64,000 bases of DNA from Vicia villosa. Taxonomy: Eukaryota; Streptophyta; Magnoliopsida; Fabales; Fabaceae. This document shows positions 1 to 11,227 of this stretch, one piece after another. Position 1 is the stretch's first letter, and every line of letters starts with the position of its first letter. The notes beneath the pieces are model-generated. The model did not search any database. It saw only the letters and a list, made by a program, of their open reading frames with translations, and was not told the DNA's origin. The translations under genes were made by a program, and so were the position numbers. Location of the stretch: positions 41,424,766 through 41,488,765 of the forward strand of contig NC_081185.1 of assembly GCF_029867415.1 (NCBI RefSeq). The letters run 5' to 3'.

Positions 1-512
1 AAAAGGTGAGCGACTGCCATGTCCGAAAAACCTCAATTATTCCTCAACCATTTCAAAAATTCCTTGTGAGGGATGAGCACTCATGTTGAGTTAATTGAAC
101 TTAGGAGTGGAGAACATCACGAAGGGGGTGGGGACCAAATAATTTTGAGCCTAAAAATCCTTTGCTTCTGAAAACCGTGAACCCGACCAAGTTACAACCT
201 TTAAAAGTCCTAATTGAAGTAGGGTTTATTTCGAAAGTGCACTCCAATGAGATAGCGTTTAACTGACTCCCAATGAAGTGTAACATATATCTATGTTGGT
301 ATTGTATGCCCGCTTTACATTTCATTCACAAGAGGTGGCCACCTCATTGCATAAAAAGTTTTTTAACTTCAAGACTAGCATAGGCTTTGCATTATAATTA
401 TCATTCTTAGGATTGACATTCTTTTGCATATAAAACATTTTGCTTAAACATCAAGGAAGTTTCCATGAGGTGAATCCATGAAGAGCTTGATCATGTCAAA
501 GTAAAAAAGACT

Positions 513-830
513 TGACAACTCCGTAGAGTAAAATGAAATCATTATCAAAGCAAGTTGCCTGAATACTCCACCGAGCATATGCAGATTGATGCCCTCGTTG
601 TTTTATTATTAAGGGACAAGTGCCTGAACACTCCGTTGAGCCTGATCAGTTTGATACTGTTCTTGATTGGTTACCCTGAGGGAAAAGAGTTGAATGAACA
701 ATTGAGCAAATTAGTTGAGACCTTCTTTGGTTGACTACCCTGAGAGGAGAAGTCTGAATACTTTGTTGAGTAGATGCATTTTGATTAAGTACCTTGAGGG
801 GAAGAGTATGAAAACTCTATTGAGTGTGAT
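513..830 (+). repeat. ACTC-NNNN-GAGT short hairpin repeats
   Basis: About five degenerate copies, some 40-100 bp apart, of a short inverted motif: ACTC, four bases, GAGT. Clear copies are ACTCCGTAGAGT at 518-529 and ACTCTATTGAGT at 814-825; weaker ones lie near 565, 625 and 755. Element A has counterparts in reverse complement near 13040-13250. The stem is only 4 bp, so each copy alone could be chance; the recurrence is the evidence. Confidence 0.5.
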
Positions 831-1373
831 AAAGTTGCTTCCATAGTTTGGTTGACTTCAAGGGAAGTAAACTTGAGGATACTGATAAGATGTACATAAT
901 CAGGGGCGATCACGACGAGGAATCTCTCTCGTGAGTTCAGCCAACCTGGGGCAATCAAATCTAGGTTTTACGTCTCAAATCCAATTAATCTAGGGAAATC
1001 AAGTCGAAGTTTGACCTCTCAAATTCAGTCAATCAGGGGAAGAGATGTCGAGACACATCTCTCAAAGTTTAGTCAATTTATGGCAGTTACGTCGAGACTC
1101 GACAAATCTCTTCAAGGACATGTTGATCAGGAGGGACCATTTCAAATGCTTGAATATGCTGAGGCAGAATTATCTCAAGTGATTGTGGTGTAAGGATCCT
1201 TTCGAGGCAAATGTCTTCGTAAATCAGATACCTTCTTAAGTCAGGCAGCCTGGGGCATAATCTTTTGATTTGTATTGAAGGAACCGTCATTCACTTGTAA
1301 AGTGCAGTTGACCATTCTAAAGTTGATAGGTATCATAATGCTTTTCCCCAACAAGTTACTCTCTCCCCAAGCA

Positions 1374-1510
1374 TAGGAGTTTATTTCTCCTAGAAAAGTC
1401 ATTCCTCAAGCATAGGAGTTTATTTCTCCTTGAAAGTCTCTCCTCGAGCATAGGAGTTTATTTCTCCTGGAAATTTGTTCTCTTCCTAAGTATAGGAGTT
1501 TATTTCTCCT
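1374..1510 (+). repeat. AGGAG-TTTATTT-CTCCT hairpin repeats (four copies)
   Basis: Four copies of AGGAGTTTATTTCTCCT at 1376-1392, 1414-1430, 1452-1468 and 1494-1510, spaced 38-42 bp. Each is a perfect 5-bp stem with a 7-base loop; the first extends to TAGGAG/CTCCTA. Three reverse-complement copies lie in element A (about 12648-12752) and again in its second unit (about 19607-19711). Confidence 0.8.
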
Positions 1511-2035
1511 GGGAGTGTTCCAATCCTCCCAACAAGGGTTCTTCATCAGGGTTTCTCATCCCCGCTATGGTGAATTGGGGGAATCTCCTCGTGTAAAAAA
1601 TCTCCAAGCAATGGCACATGGTGAAAAGTTAGAAATTATTCTTCAAGTCAACAATCAAAAGTATATCCTGCAAGTTGAATTCCAATGTCTATTGGCACCC
1701 CCACAGAGTTCTTAACACTAAGGGGATTCTCCCTGGTGTTTACCTCTCCTGAGGTCAGAGACGAAGCTCAATCAATAAGTCAGCGGAATATTCTCTAAAG
1801 GGCCCTCGTTATCTCTGCATATAGTAATCATTGCATTCATATTGCATCTATAAAAATGCGTAGCATTCCCATGAATATGGAGCATTACGCCATTGAAAAA
1901 TCCAAACATGCATCAAAGCATAAGTCAAGTTTGAATGTGTTTCAAAGGCACAAGGTAATATACCCCCAGAAGAAGTCTCACTTTCTCTCTCCAGTGTGGA
2001 TTGGATACAGAGTCATTCTTCGTCAAAATCATTCT

Positions 2036-2775
2036 CTCTATGGTTATTTCCCGTTTGCTGAGCCCAATCGTTTGGATAACCTATACTTTGTGTGTGGCAA
2101 TTCGAACGAATGTCACTCTTGTAGAATTACACCCCGCCTTTTGGCCTGAGGGAACCATGTAGTTCTTAAGCCCCAAGTAACCATACCTCTTTCAAAGACC
2201 AGTGTTTACTGGCATCATCTAATAGAGTCTGGTCGTCACCAATCCTCTCTTTGTATTCACTTTTCGTGAGTCCCCTTACTGCCTTTTGCACAAGGGATGT
2301 CTCTTGCTTCTTGAAAGTTTGCCTTGGTTATTTTCCCGTATGCTGCGTGCAGATTAGAGTGCGAATGAGGGTGGGCATTCAACCCATCTCATTTTTCAAT
2401 CATTTGGGTAATCAAACTTGGTGTGTGGCAACTCGAATGAATGCCACTCTTGAAGAGTACACCCCGCCTTTTGGCCTAAGGGATCCATGTAACTTTTATG
2501 CTTCGCAAGCATCAACATCTCTATGAATGTTCAGTGGTTACTGTCATCCGCGTGTCGAGTCTAGTTGTTACTAGTCTTGTTTTGGTTATTTTCCCGCATG
2601 TCGCGTGCATAATAGAGTGCGAATGAGGGTGGGCATTCAACCCATCTCATTTTTCAATCATTTGGGTAATCATACTTGGTGTGTGGCAACTCGAATGAAT
2701 GCCACTCTTGAAGAGTACACTCCGCCTTTGGCCTGAGGGATCCATGTAATTCTTATGCTTCGCAAGCATCAATAT
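2036..2775 (+). repeat. Triplicated segment of about 250 bp in the 3' UTR
   Basis: Three diverged copies of one segment lie at about 2036-2165, 2324-2520 and 2584-2775. Shared landmarks are GGTTATTTTCCCG, GAATGAGGGTGGGCATTC, GTGTGGCAACTCGAATGAA and CCGCCTTTTGGCC. Element A has the same three copies in reverse complement at about 11400-11565, 11640-11835 and 11990-12120, so the triplication predates the split of Z and A. Open frames across it are not consistent between copies, so I do not call it coding. Confidence 0.75.
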
Positions 2776-2785
2776 CTTCCTGAAA

Positions 2786-3838
2786 GCCCAGTGTTTACTG
2801 GCATCCCCTGATTGATTCTAGTTGTCACTAGCCTTTCTTTCAGTCAAGCCCAATGGTTATTGGCATCGCCTTCAAAGTCCAATGTTTATTGGTATCGCCT
2901 TTAAATTCAGTGTTATTAACATCCCATAGAGTCTAGTTGTTACTAGTCTCCTTCAGTCAAGTCCAATGATTATTGACATCTCTTTCCTTAAAGTCCCATG
3001 GTTATGGGCATCCTTCAAAGTCTGGTTGTTACCAGCAAAAGTCCTGTGGTTACAGGCATCCTTCGGTTAGGTCTGATTGTTATTGGTCCTTTCCTTCAAA
3101 GTCTGGTTGTTACCAGCAAAAGTCCTGTGGTTACAGGCATCCCTTGGTTAAGTCTAGTGGGTTCTAGCCTTTTCCTTAAAGTCCTATGGTTACAGGCATC
3201 CTTCGGTTAGGTCTGATTGTTATTGGTCTTTTTCTTCAAAGTCTGGTTGTTACCAGCAAAAGCCCTATGGTTATTGGCATCCTTTGGTCGAGTCTAGTGG
3301 TTACTAGCCTTTTCCTTAAAGTTCCGTGGTTATGGGCATCCTTCAAAGTCTGGTTGTTACTAGCAAAAGTCCTGTTGTTACAGGCATCCTTTGGTCAGTT
3401 CTAGTTGTTACTAGTCTGTTCCTTCAAAGTCCTGTTGTTACAGGCATCCTTTGGTTAGGTCTGATTGTTATTGGTCCTTTCCTTCAAAGTCTGGTTATTA
3501 CCAGCAAAAGTCTAGTGGTTACTAGCCTTTTCCTTAAAGTCCTGTGGTTACAGGCATCCTTTGGTTAGGTCTGATTGTTATTGGTCCTTTCCTTCAAAGT
3601 CTGGTTGTTACCAGCAAAAGTCCTGTTTTTACAGGCATCCCTTGGTCGAGTCTAGTGGTTACTAGCCTTTTCCCAGAAGTCCTGTAGTAACAGGCATTCT
3701 CCGGTTGGGTCTGATTGTTATTGGTCCTTTCCTTCAAAGTCCTGTAATAACAGGCATTCTCCGGTTGGGTCTGATTGTTACTGTTCCTTTCCTTCAAAGT
3801 CCGGTTGTTATCGGCAAAGGTCCAGTAGTTGACTGGCG
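2786..3838 (+). repeat. Minisatellite of small hairpins with co-varying stems
   Basis: A dense array in which each unit is a 5-bp stem, a 4-base loop (mostly GGTT, TGTT or GTTT) and the complementary stem, often followed by GGCATC. Examples: CCAGTGTTTACTGG (2788-2801), CTAGTTGTCACTAG (2818-2831), CCAATGGTTATTGG (2850-2863), CCCATGGTTATGGG (2995-3008), CTGGTTGTTACCAG (3022-3035), CCTGTGGTTACAGG (3043-3056) and CCGGTTGTTATCGG (3801-3814, one G-T pair). Isolated earlier units sit at 2199-2212 and 2561-2574. The stem sequence changes between units while the two arms stay complementary. Confidence 0.85.
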
Positions 3839-4042
3839 TTTCTTGTTTATATCAAGCATTTAATAGTATCCCTTGTTTGGAATCAATAGTAATTGATGTC
3901 CTCTTCCAAAATCACAATTACAAACGTCACCTCAGAGTTGTTACTCTAGAGCGCAAATTTTTGGGTTCTTTGGTATTCAGTCCACTTACACCTCAAATGT
4001 CCAAAACTTGTATTGTTCGTACATTCAGGTCTAAGAAGATTG

Positions 4043-4054
4043 AATAGGGGCAAC
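4043..4054 (+). other. Polypurine tract of element Z
   Basis: AATAGGGGCAAC lies directly before the LTR start TGTTGCACCCC. It primes second-strand synthesis in LTR retrotransposons. Elements A and C have the near-identical AATAGGGGCAGC in the same place. Confidence 0.85.
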
Positions 4055-5305
4055 TGTTGCACCCCAAAATTTGCCCATTTATTTATTCCCATTTGGCCTT
4101 CATATCACGTCCATTGGCATACCTCATATAGGTCATTCATTTGATACATTCATTCATATCATAGTTATTGTTCAAGAAAATTAACAAAGAAGGGATGAGG
4201 TTGAGGAAATTCTTGGTTAAGAAGAAAATCGGAGGTCTTATTGAAAATGATCATTTCCATTGACATACTCCTAAAATCAGGGTTTCATTCTCTCCAAGTC
4301 AAAGATTCGGTTAAGAGATACAATCCTCAGATCCATCAAGGTTTTCAAATTAGGGTTTTGACCAAAGTCAACCTTGTTGACTTTGTGGTCAAAATTTAAT
4401 CAGGAGACGATTTTGAATGTGATGTGTGGTTGTCCTGAGGAAATATTCGTTGAAGCTTCTTTGGTTGAAAATTGATTGAGAATTAGATCGGAAACGGATT
4501 AATCGGGAAATTCATCTGGAATCAGAAAAATCAGGAAAAGTTGACTTTGGGGTCAAAATCAGGGTCAATTGTCGAATATTGACTTTTGGGGGAAAATCGG
4601 TCAAAGAAAATCAGAGAAATAAATAAAATCAAGAAAATGTCAAAATTACCAAAAATGGCAAGTTAGTTGAAATGGGAAATGGCTATAAATGGAAAGTTCT
4701 ACACTTAGAATATTTTTGGAAAAGTTGATAGATGGCTGAGAAGCTTACTTCTTGTCCAGTTTATACATGGATCAAGGCATAATTTCAAGACAAGTTCAAC
4801 ACCAAAATTGCTCCTCTCATGGCGTAGAACAAAAGTGTTGTTGGAAGTTTTCTAATTGGAAGCATGGATAAAAAGTTATAAAAGCGCAAAGTTGGGAAAT
4901 CATCACTGGATGCAAGTCAAATGGCAAGGCAAATTTCTGGGCATACGCAAGCAATAGATCAAACACATGGTGGGTCATATTTGAAGCTAATTTGAGAGCA
5001 TTACAAAAAATTTATAAATTCAAACTTGGTGTCAATCTTTTCTTTGACATGACCTCTACCAAACAAGACCAAAATCAAGGTAATTGGATGAGTTTTGAAT
5101 CATCTATAAGGCTCCAAAGTAGCACACTCACACTGATCAGAATTGAGCACCTGGCTGGGCAGAAGTCCAAGTCACGCACCTTCATTTTGTCAAACTTTTG
5201 GCGTGCCATTTTTAACATTAATTTTATAAATTCAAACTTGGTGTCAATCTTTTCTTTGCCATTTTTGTCAGAATTGAGCACCTGGCTAGATGAAGTCCAA
5301 GTTCG
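4055..5305 (+). mobile_element. Element Z: truncated 3' LTR (about the first 1.25 kb)
   Basis: It starts TGTTGCACCCCAAAATTTGC right after the polypurine tract, fixing the strand as +. It is related to but clearly diverged from the LTR of A (shared CATACCTC and AGGTCAT blocks downstream). GTTGACTTT-type motifs occur near 4375, 4540 and 4580. It stops at about 5305, where the gag-like fragment begins; no LTR 3' terminus is seen. Direct repeats occur inside: 5011-5050 with 5223-5262, and 5138-5171 with 5268-5302. Confidence 0.75.
5011..5302. repeat. Local direct duplication in the end of the Z LTR
   Basis: A 40-base segment at 5011-5050 recurs at 5223-5262 with one difference near its end, and a segment of about 34 bases at 5138-5171 recurs in diverged form at 5268-5302. 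The second copies lie next to the truncation point, so they may have arisen during the rearrangement that ended this LTR. Confidence 0.7.
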
Positions 5306-5638
5306 CTCTGGCCTTTTCAGCTTTCAATTGTTCGACTTGTCGAACTCTATCTGCCAGTTGGGCCATATCCCTCAAATATTGAGTATCCAATTTCTTTCTA
5401 ATTGAAAAGTCTAGAGCTCTTGCAGCCATTTCGACTAATTCGTGTTCTGGAACAACTGTGAAGCATCTTGATTTCAGCAAACGGAACCTATTCAAATAAT
5501 CATCTATGGGTTCCGTGAATTTCCTCTTAATGCTAGCCAACTCTTTCAAACTTATCTTGGTTTGGCCCATAGGGAATTGTTCATGGAACAATCTCTCCAA
5601 ATGTGCCCACGCATCTATGGAATTTGGGGGTAAGGTGG
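5305..5638 (-). pseudogene. gag: Ty3/gypsy gag fragment, interrupted by element A
   Basis: About 110 codons are open on the - strand from 5638 down to about 5305, with no start codon at the upstream edge. The peptide has the helical pattern of the plant retrotransposon gag core (W-A-H-L-E-R-L-F, F-P-M-G-Q-T-K, D-D-Y-L-N-R-F-R). It is unlike the gag proteins of A and B, so it comes from another Ty3/gypsy lineage. The upstream edge is exactly the terminus of A's LTR (5639), suggesting A inserted into this gag; the downstream edge abuts the broken LTR of Z. The rest of its element is not in the window. Confidence 0.75.
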
Positions 5639-6318
5639 TGTCGCTACCGCAAAAAATGGAATCAGAGTCGCCACTAATATATTTATCCCATAAGGGAAAG
5701 GAATACCAGGAAACCTAACTCAGAATAAGAACAAGGTCTTTCGACCAGAGAACAGGGTACGGGAGTCGGTTACGCAAGGGGAAGATGCTAGCACCCCTCA
5801 CGCCCATCGTACTCGATGGTATCCACCTATGTTTGTTTCTATCTAAAGGGTGTCTAATGTCTCTAACCTAAATGCGAATGAATGCAAAAGAAATACAGGA
5901 AAAAAAAGGAATTATTTACAAGTGTGCTCGCTTAGGCCACGCGACCCAATGCCTACGTATCCCTTACAAGGAATCAGAGCTACCGTAGTTCGGCTCAATA
6001 GTTTCCATTTGTTTTGTGTTTTTTAGTTGAACAGAGGTTAAGGTCATAATCCACGATGCTCGACCTTTGGAGACTTACACGCCTACTTTGGAAAGGACTT
6101 AACTTGTTCTTAGGTGCCTAACAAGGCAAAAGAAAAGAATCTTGGGTTTGTGTTTTTTATGTAACTACATGATGAACAAAATCCAATACAAGGTTTCGCA
6201 CCACTTCATTACTTTGTTTTAATTTGAGCCTTTATTAAGTGTTTTAAATGTTTTTGGTTGGGTATTTTTTAAGGGAATTTACTTGCGATTTGAATCACAT
6301 AAAAATGTATCATGATCG

Positions 6319-6577
6319 AGAAACTGATTAGGGAATGAATCCCACTCATTTCTATCCCATTATGTAATGTTCGAGAAACAGATTAGGGAATGAATCCCAC
6401 TCATTTCTCTCCCATTAAGTAGTGATCGAGAAACAGATTAGGGAATGAATCCCACTCATTTCTCTCCCACTAAGTGATTGAGAAACAGATTAGGGAATAA
6501 ATCCCACTCATTTCTCTCCCACTAAGTGATTGAGAAACAGATTAGGGAATAAATGCCACTCATTTCTCTACCACTTT
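6319..6577. repeat. Tandem repeat of about 55 bp in the A LTR (5 copies)
   Basis: Five head-to-tail copies with core GAGAAACAGATTAGGGAATG and CCCACTCATTTCT. The second LTR copy (about 17744-17950) has four, and the third (about 24390-24560) has three plus a partial one, so copy number changed after the LTRs separated. Confidence 0.9.
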
Positions 6578-7807
6578 TAATAAGGTGTGATTCGCATCTT
6601 TATTTATTAGTGTTTTAATGTTGAAAAGAAAAAAGAAATGAACAAGGGGGAGACTAACCTAATCAAGTCTAGCCTAATGATTGTTATTCTAGTCTAAGTC
6701 TAATGTTAACATGGTGACTAATTTCTAAAAGGAGCATTAAGATGGTATTAACAAAGTAGGCCAAAAATACGGCCAAAACAAGTAACAAAATCACACAACA
6801 ATTACAAAAATAACATGAAAATGATACGAAAGAAATAAAAGAAGTGATCTAAAAATTAGTACTAAAATTAGTCTAAAAATACTACTATTTTTATGAGTTT
6901 TTTTAGGTGTTAAGGGAATTCTAATTCAAGCCTAAATTGTACTAAAAGAACCTAAATTCTAATAAGCCTAAACTAGTATTTTTTTAGTGATTATTTTTCT
7001 ATGTCAAAAATTGGGTTAAAGTCTAAAAACTAATAGGAGAAAAATAGCATTTTTATTATTAAAAGAAATAAGTAAAATCTATTTAAAAAAAAACCTATGT
7101 TCCACTAAAAAAAAACAAAGAGCTAGGGGGATGTGAAAGAAATATGATGGTGCAGTTAGTAAAATGGGCGCATGGCCCAGGAACTGGCCCCAAGATAGTT
7201 TTTGTTACTATCTTTCTATGCCAAAAATGAATATGGACCAGTGGGGGTGCATTCAGTATTTTTGTTTCAATATCTTCTTCAGCAAAACAAAGAAAAAAGA
7301 TGAATGGGCCTCTAGGGGGTGTGATTAAGAATTCGTATGGCCCATGGTTATGTGGTGATTCATTGATTTCAGATTTTATTATTCAATTAAAAATAAAAGT
7401 AATTAAATTAAATTAAGAAAGAAGAAAAAGGGATTAGGTCAAATGTGTGACCTTTGAAGTTCTCAGACTCTCCTCCTCTCACGTAACGGCGGCGCTTTTT
7501 CGAGTTCGCCCTCTCCGATCAACTCTCTAGTCTTGCCGTTCAGCTTCCGATCAGCAACCTCCAGCCACCACACAAACACTTCCCTCGGACTCATTTTCGT
7601 TTCCCATCCGTTAAAATCAAAAAAACCCCAAGCTTTCGCAGTGGAACCAAACACGATACACAAAGATTCGGAACTCGATTCTTGGAGAGGAGACCAAGCG
7701 TGAAGAGAAAGAAAGCTTGAGAGGATAATCCGATGAACACCTATGCGAAATAAACGCAATAGGCCGAGAATTCTTCAGGTAAGTTTTGACTTTGAGTTTC
7801 TCATTCT

Positions 7808-7838
7808 TCCTTCTTCTTCTTCTTCTTCTTCTTCTTCT
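7808..7838. repeat. CTT microsatellite in the A LTR
   Basis: About ten TTC/CTT units. The corresponding tract in the second LTR copy (about 19186-19210) is shorter. It lies in the R/U5 part of the LTR. Confidence 0.85.
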
Positions 7839-8214
7839 ACCTTTCTCTGTTTTTGTTAAACCGTGATTGGTGTGGAATTGCGGTTATGATCGTTGTTGTT
7901 GCGTTGAGGGAGAGTGAGGATTTAGAGGCTGAGAGATAAACTCAGTGTGTAGGTTGTAGAGAAGATGAGAGATTGCATAGATGAAAAAGGTTGCGTGAAG
8001 ATTGATGAAAGAGATGGTGTAGTCGCAGGGGCTAAGCTCGACTGATAAGAGCTTCAAACGTTGAAGCTCTATCAATGGTGGATTGGTGAGCTTTGAGTGA
8101 GGTTGAGGGATGTGAAGGTGAAGGAGTTGCAGAAGAGAAGTGATGAATGAGAATGATGAAGTGGATGAAAGGTGAATTATGGCGTGAGGCTTGAATTGTG
8201 GAGGGAAATTCTGT

Positions 8215-8221
8215 TATATAG
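8215..8221 (-). promoter_or_regulatory. Candidate TATA box of the A LTR
   Basis: The - strand reads TATATAA about 2 kb into the LTR, which would put the transcript start near 8185. The middle LTR copy is broken at the position equivalent to 8196, so it lacks this box and its U3. Confidence 0.5.
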
Positions 8222-10200
8222 AGTTCATGAGAGGATGTGAGCCATTGGATTAGGGGGAGTTTGTTATGAGATTAAGGGTGAGGATTGAATTAGTTGTGGA
8301 GTTAGTTTTTTTCTGTTATGAAGCTAGGAGTTAGTTAGAAACGATTATTTTCTGTTTTGCTAGTTGTGTTTGACAGTTGGGGATATTTTGGGATGAGTTG
8401 GGAAATTCTGACTCAGTTAGTTATGGATTCAGTTAGAAGCTCTTAATAGTTACTTTTGGATTTTTGATTAATCTTAGGTTTTGAAACCCTGTTATGTTAA
8501 AGGTCAAGTAAAGAAAGTGTTAATTAAAACTGCTAAAACATGGATAGTTAGAAGACTAATTAGTTAAAAACTGATTGTTACTAAAGGTTAATTGATAGAA
8601 ACATGTTAGCCTGGACTAAACATAACTTTGGCTTGTTGAAACCGTGTGCCTTGGTTCCTTTTGATTATATGTATGGTGAACTCTAACATATTATGGATGC
8701 CGAGATGATATGGTGATCTATACTAATGTTGCGCAGGTGCTGGTAGTTGGTTTTGAATAGTGGCAGGTGTACATGACTTGAAGATGACTTTAATATTGTG
8801 ATGAGTGTTTGAATGTTGAACATAAGCTGACTATAGGCAGAACTTGAATATACTGTTAGATTTGAGTCTGAATTTGGTTTTATGTATGGCTGAACCATGA
8901 TGAATGATGACACTGAACTGAGACATTCTGATATTGCAGGTTTGGAGAAGCATGAGGAAGTGAATGTTGTGGCTGAGTGAGTTTAACTACTATGGTTGAA
9001 TGGGATGGGACTGATTTGATATTGGCTTGATAGTGTGAAGTTCGTAGGCATCTCGTCGCGGCTTGAACGTAGACCTGAAACTGAATTGACCTTTTGTTGT
9101 GCAGGTTTTCTTTATGAACTGAATTGGAATCCAACTGTTAGGGTGGACTCGGTTTGAATCGAAGGGATGTGGAAGGTTTGAACTTTTGTATGGTAAGTGA
9201 TTGCATGGTAATTGGCCACTGTTTGTATGCATGAATGAATTTCAAATTGAAGCATGGTTGGCCCACCTTAGGCATAACTTGGATGAATCTCAAGAAGTAC
9301 AAATGGCTGGAATACCGAGATAGCATGAAGACAGTGTAGTTTAGTATTTTCAAAGCCAATAGTCACGGATATGTTAATCAAAAGTCAATATTTTGGCTTT
9401 GACTTCCTTTTGCATTGTTAGCTCTTTTTTTTTGTAATGAAATTTGACTCTCGAAGTTGTAATGAAGTGTGAATATTTTATTTTTTCAACCAACATTTGC
9501 ATCCTTTATTTCCCTTCATTTGCACTTAATTTGAATTTCCAATCTCTTCCAATTGCATCTTTGAAAATGATATATGTTGTTCCAAGATTCCATTTTCCAC
9601 ACTCTGCGCTTTAATATTCCGAACAACATCAAACAATAACTTGCAACGGAAATGAGACCCTTTAATCACGACTTGTAGCACTATCCACTTAGATGAATTA
9701 AGTCAATAACCTGTGAAGGAAGAAACCTCAAATTGATCCCTACTCTAAACCATAGCGCCATGAATGTCGTCTGGTGGTGAAGTGCATATGAAGCCCACCA
9801 ACCTTGATGTGAAAAAAGATGATGAAATTGCCCGGTCACCAAAAGCCTTTGGGCACAAACCTTAATCCAAAGAATCTTTATCCCATAGAATTAGAGAAAT
9901 AAATCCTAGGTTAAGAAACCCATACACATAGAAACCATATGATCAAATGCCTTTCAGAAAACCCGTACCAGTCACGTACTTGATTATGTGTCAAACATCT
10001 TTTTTCTTTGAGGAAATGAATAACTTTTTGCCAAGATCTATGTGAAACTCCAGCTTGTTTCATGACCCTTGATCCCTTGCTAGACTAACGATTAATGAAT
10101 GCATGAATTATGTTATATGACCTAATAGAGGTATGCAGATGAAATGTGAAGCGTAAGCCGGTTAGAAGTTAAATAAGTGGGAAAATTTTGGGGTGCAACA

Positions 10201-10212
10201 GCTGCCCCTATT
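10201..10212 (-). other. Polypurine tract of element A
   Basis: AATAGGGGCAGC on the - strand, directly before the LTR start at 10200. Identical to the tract of element C. Confidence 0.85.
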
Positions 10213-10493
10213 TAATCGTCTTAAACCTGAAGGTGAGATTGGCGTTAGCCTTTCGAACATTCGAGGTAGAAGAAGATTAAATACTAAAGTACCAGAAAAT
10301 TTGCGCTCAGAGTAACGGATGAATGTCCTTTTTCTTTTCCTTTTGAATGCTGCTTCCTCTTAACAAGCTTCAATAGGTAACAGTATGATATTACCGTATG
10401 ATTTTCTCGAAAGAAAGGGAAGAATTGGTGATGCCCATTTGCAATAGGCAAGTGCAAAAGATTGGTTTGCCATGACACTTTTTTTTAGAGTAT

Positions 10494-11215
10494 ATGACAA
10501 ACGTCCACAACTCGAAGGTTGGGACACTCACGACTCGAAGTCGGAAACTCAGAACTCACAACTCAAAGATTGAAAGACTCACGACTCGAGGTCGGAAACC
10601 CAAAACTCACAACTCAACGGTTGGAATCTCTGAACTCTCAAATCAACGGTTGGAAAACAAAGGACTCACAACTCAACGGTTGGAATCTTCAAGACAAAAG
10701 GTCGGAAACTCACGACTCGAGGTCGAAAAACAAAGGACTCACAACTCAACGGTTGGAATCTTCACGACAAAAGGTCGGAAACTCACGACTCGAGGTCGGA
10801 AAACAAAGGACTCACAACTCAACAGTTGGAATCTGACGACTCGAGGGTCGGAAAGCAAAGGATTCACAACACGAGGGTTGGAAAACTGATGACTCGAGGG
10901 TCGGAAAGCAAAGGATTTACAACACGAGGGTTGGAAAATTGACGACTCGAGGGTCGGAAAGCAAAGGATTCACACAACGAGGGTTGGAAAAATGACGACT
11001 CGAGGGTCGGAAAGCAAAGGATTCACAACACGAGGGTTGGAAAACTGACGACTCGAAGGTCGGAAAGCAAATGATTCACAACACGATGGTTGGAAAACTG
11101 ACGACTCGAAGGTCGGAAAGCAAATGATTCACAACACGATGGTTGGAAAACTGACGACTCGAAGGTCGGAAAGCAAAGGATTCACAAAACAAGGGTTGGA
11201 AAACTCAACTAGATC
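10494..11215 (-). repeat. Minisatellite of paired hairpin units (CGAC/GTCG and CAAC/GTTG)
   Basis: The array alternates two related units, for example CGACTCGAGGTCG (10582-10594) and CAACTCAACGGTTG (10610-10623), later CGACTCGAGGGTCG and CAACACGAGGGTTG. The pair repeats every 53 bases or so from about 10830 on. Each unit is a 4-bp inverted repeat around a conserved loop; G-C at the second stem position of one class is A-T in the other, so both arms changed. The frames open through it are repeats of these units, not genes. Confidence 0.85.
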
Positions 11216-11227
11216 TGAAGGGGTATG

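Larger units (their letters stand above)
1..4042 (+). mobile_element. Element Z: 3' untranslated internal region of an Ogre-like retrotransposon
   Basis: This is the non-coding internal tail of a + strand Ty3/gypsy element, ending in a polypurine tract and the start of an LTR. I see no credible coding region. Its first bases match, in reverse complement, the region near 13750 of element A, and the order of repeat blocks is the same, so Z and A belong to related families. Ogre/Tat elements are known to have hypervariable, tandem-repeat-rich 3' UTRs. The blocks here are ACTC/GAGT hairpins (about 518-825), AGGAG/CTCCT hairpins (1374-1510), a triplicated segment (about 2036-2775) and a long hairpin minisatellite (2788-3838). 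The upstream part of the element lies outside the window. Confidence 0.8.
5639..10200 (-). mobile_element. Element A: complete 3' LTR (4562 bp)
   Basis: On the - strand it starts TGTTGCACCCC at 10200, next to a polypurine tract, and ends GGTAGCGACA at 5639; the same 3' end sits beside primer sites at 17070 and 24032. TG...CA termini are present. A TATA box at 8215-8221 suggests U3 is about 8222-10200 and R/U5 about 5639-8190. Inside are tandem repeats of about 55 bp (6319-6577) and a CTT microsatellite (7808-7838). The five bases outside the left end are GGTGG (5634-5638); the partner target duplication cannot be checked because the far LTR is truncated. I see no coding region. Confidence 0.9.

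Noticed and set aside
2788..3838. Regular repeats considered as a CRISPR array
   Set aside because: Units are contiguous, diverged and self-complementary, with no unique spacers, in a plant retrotransposon.
7463..7759. 98-codon frame in the A LTR
   Set aside because: It is not open over the same length in the other LTR copies and resembles nothing known.
7808..7838. CTT microsatellite as a regulatory signal
   Set aside because: Simple length-variable repeat; no evidence of a role.
10494..10889. Long + strand reading frames rich in T, R, S, N and L
   Set aside because: They run through the hairpin minisatellite of element A, are repeats of one peptide in more than one frame, and lie on the strand opposite to the element.
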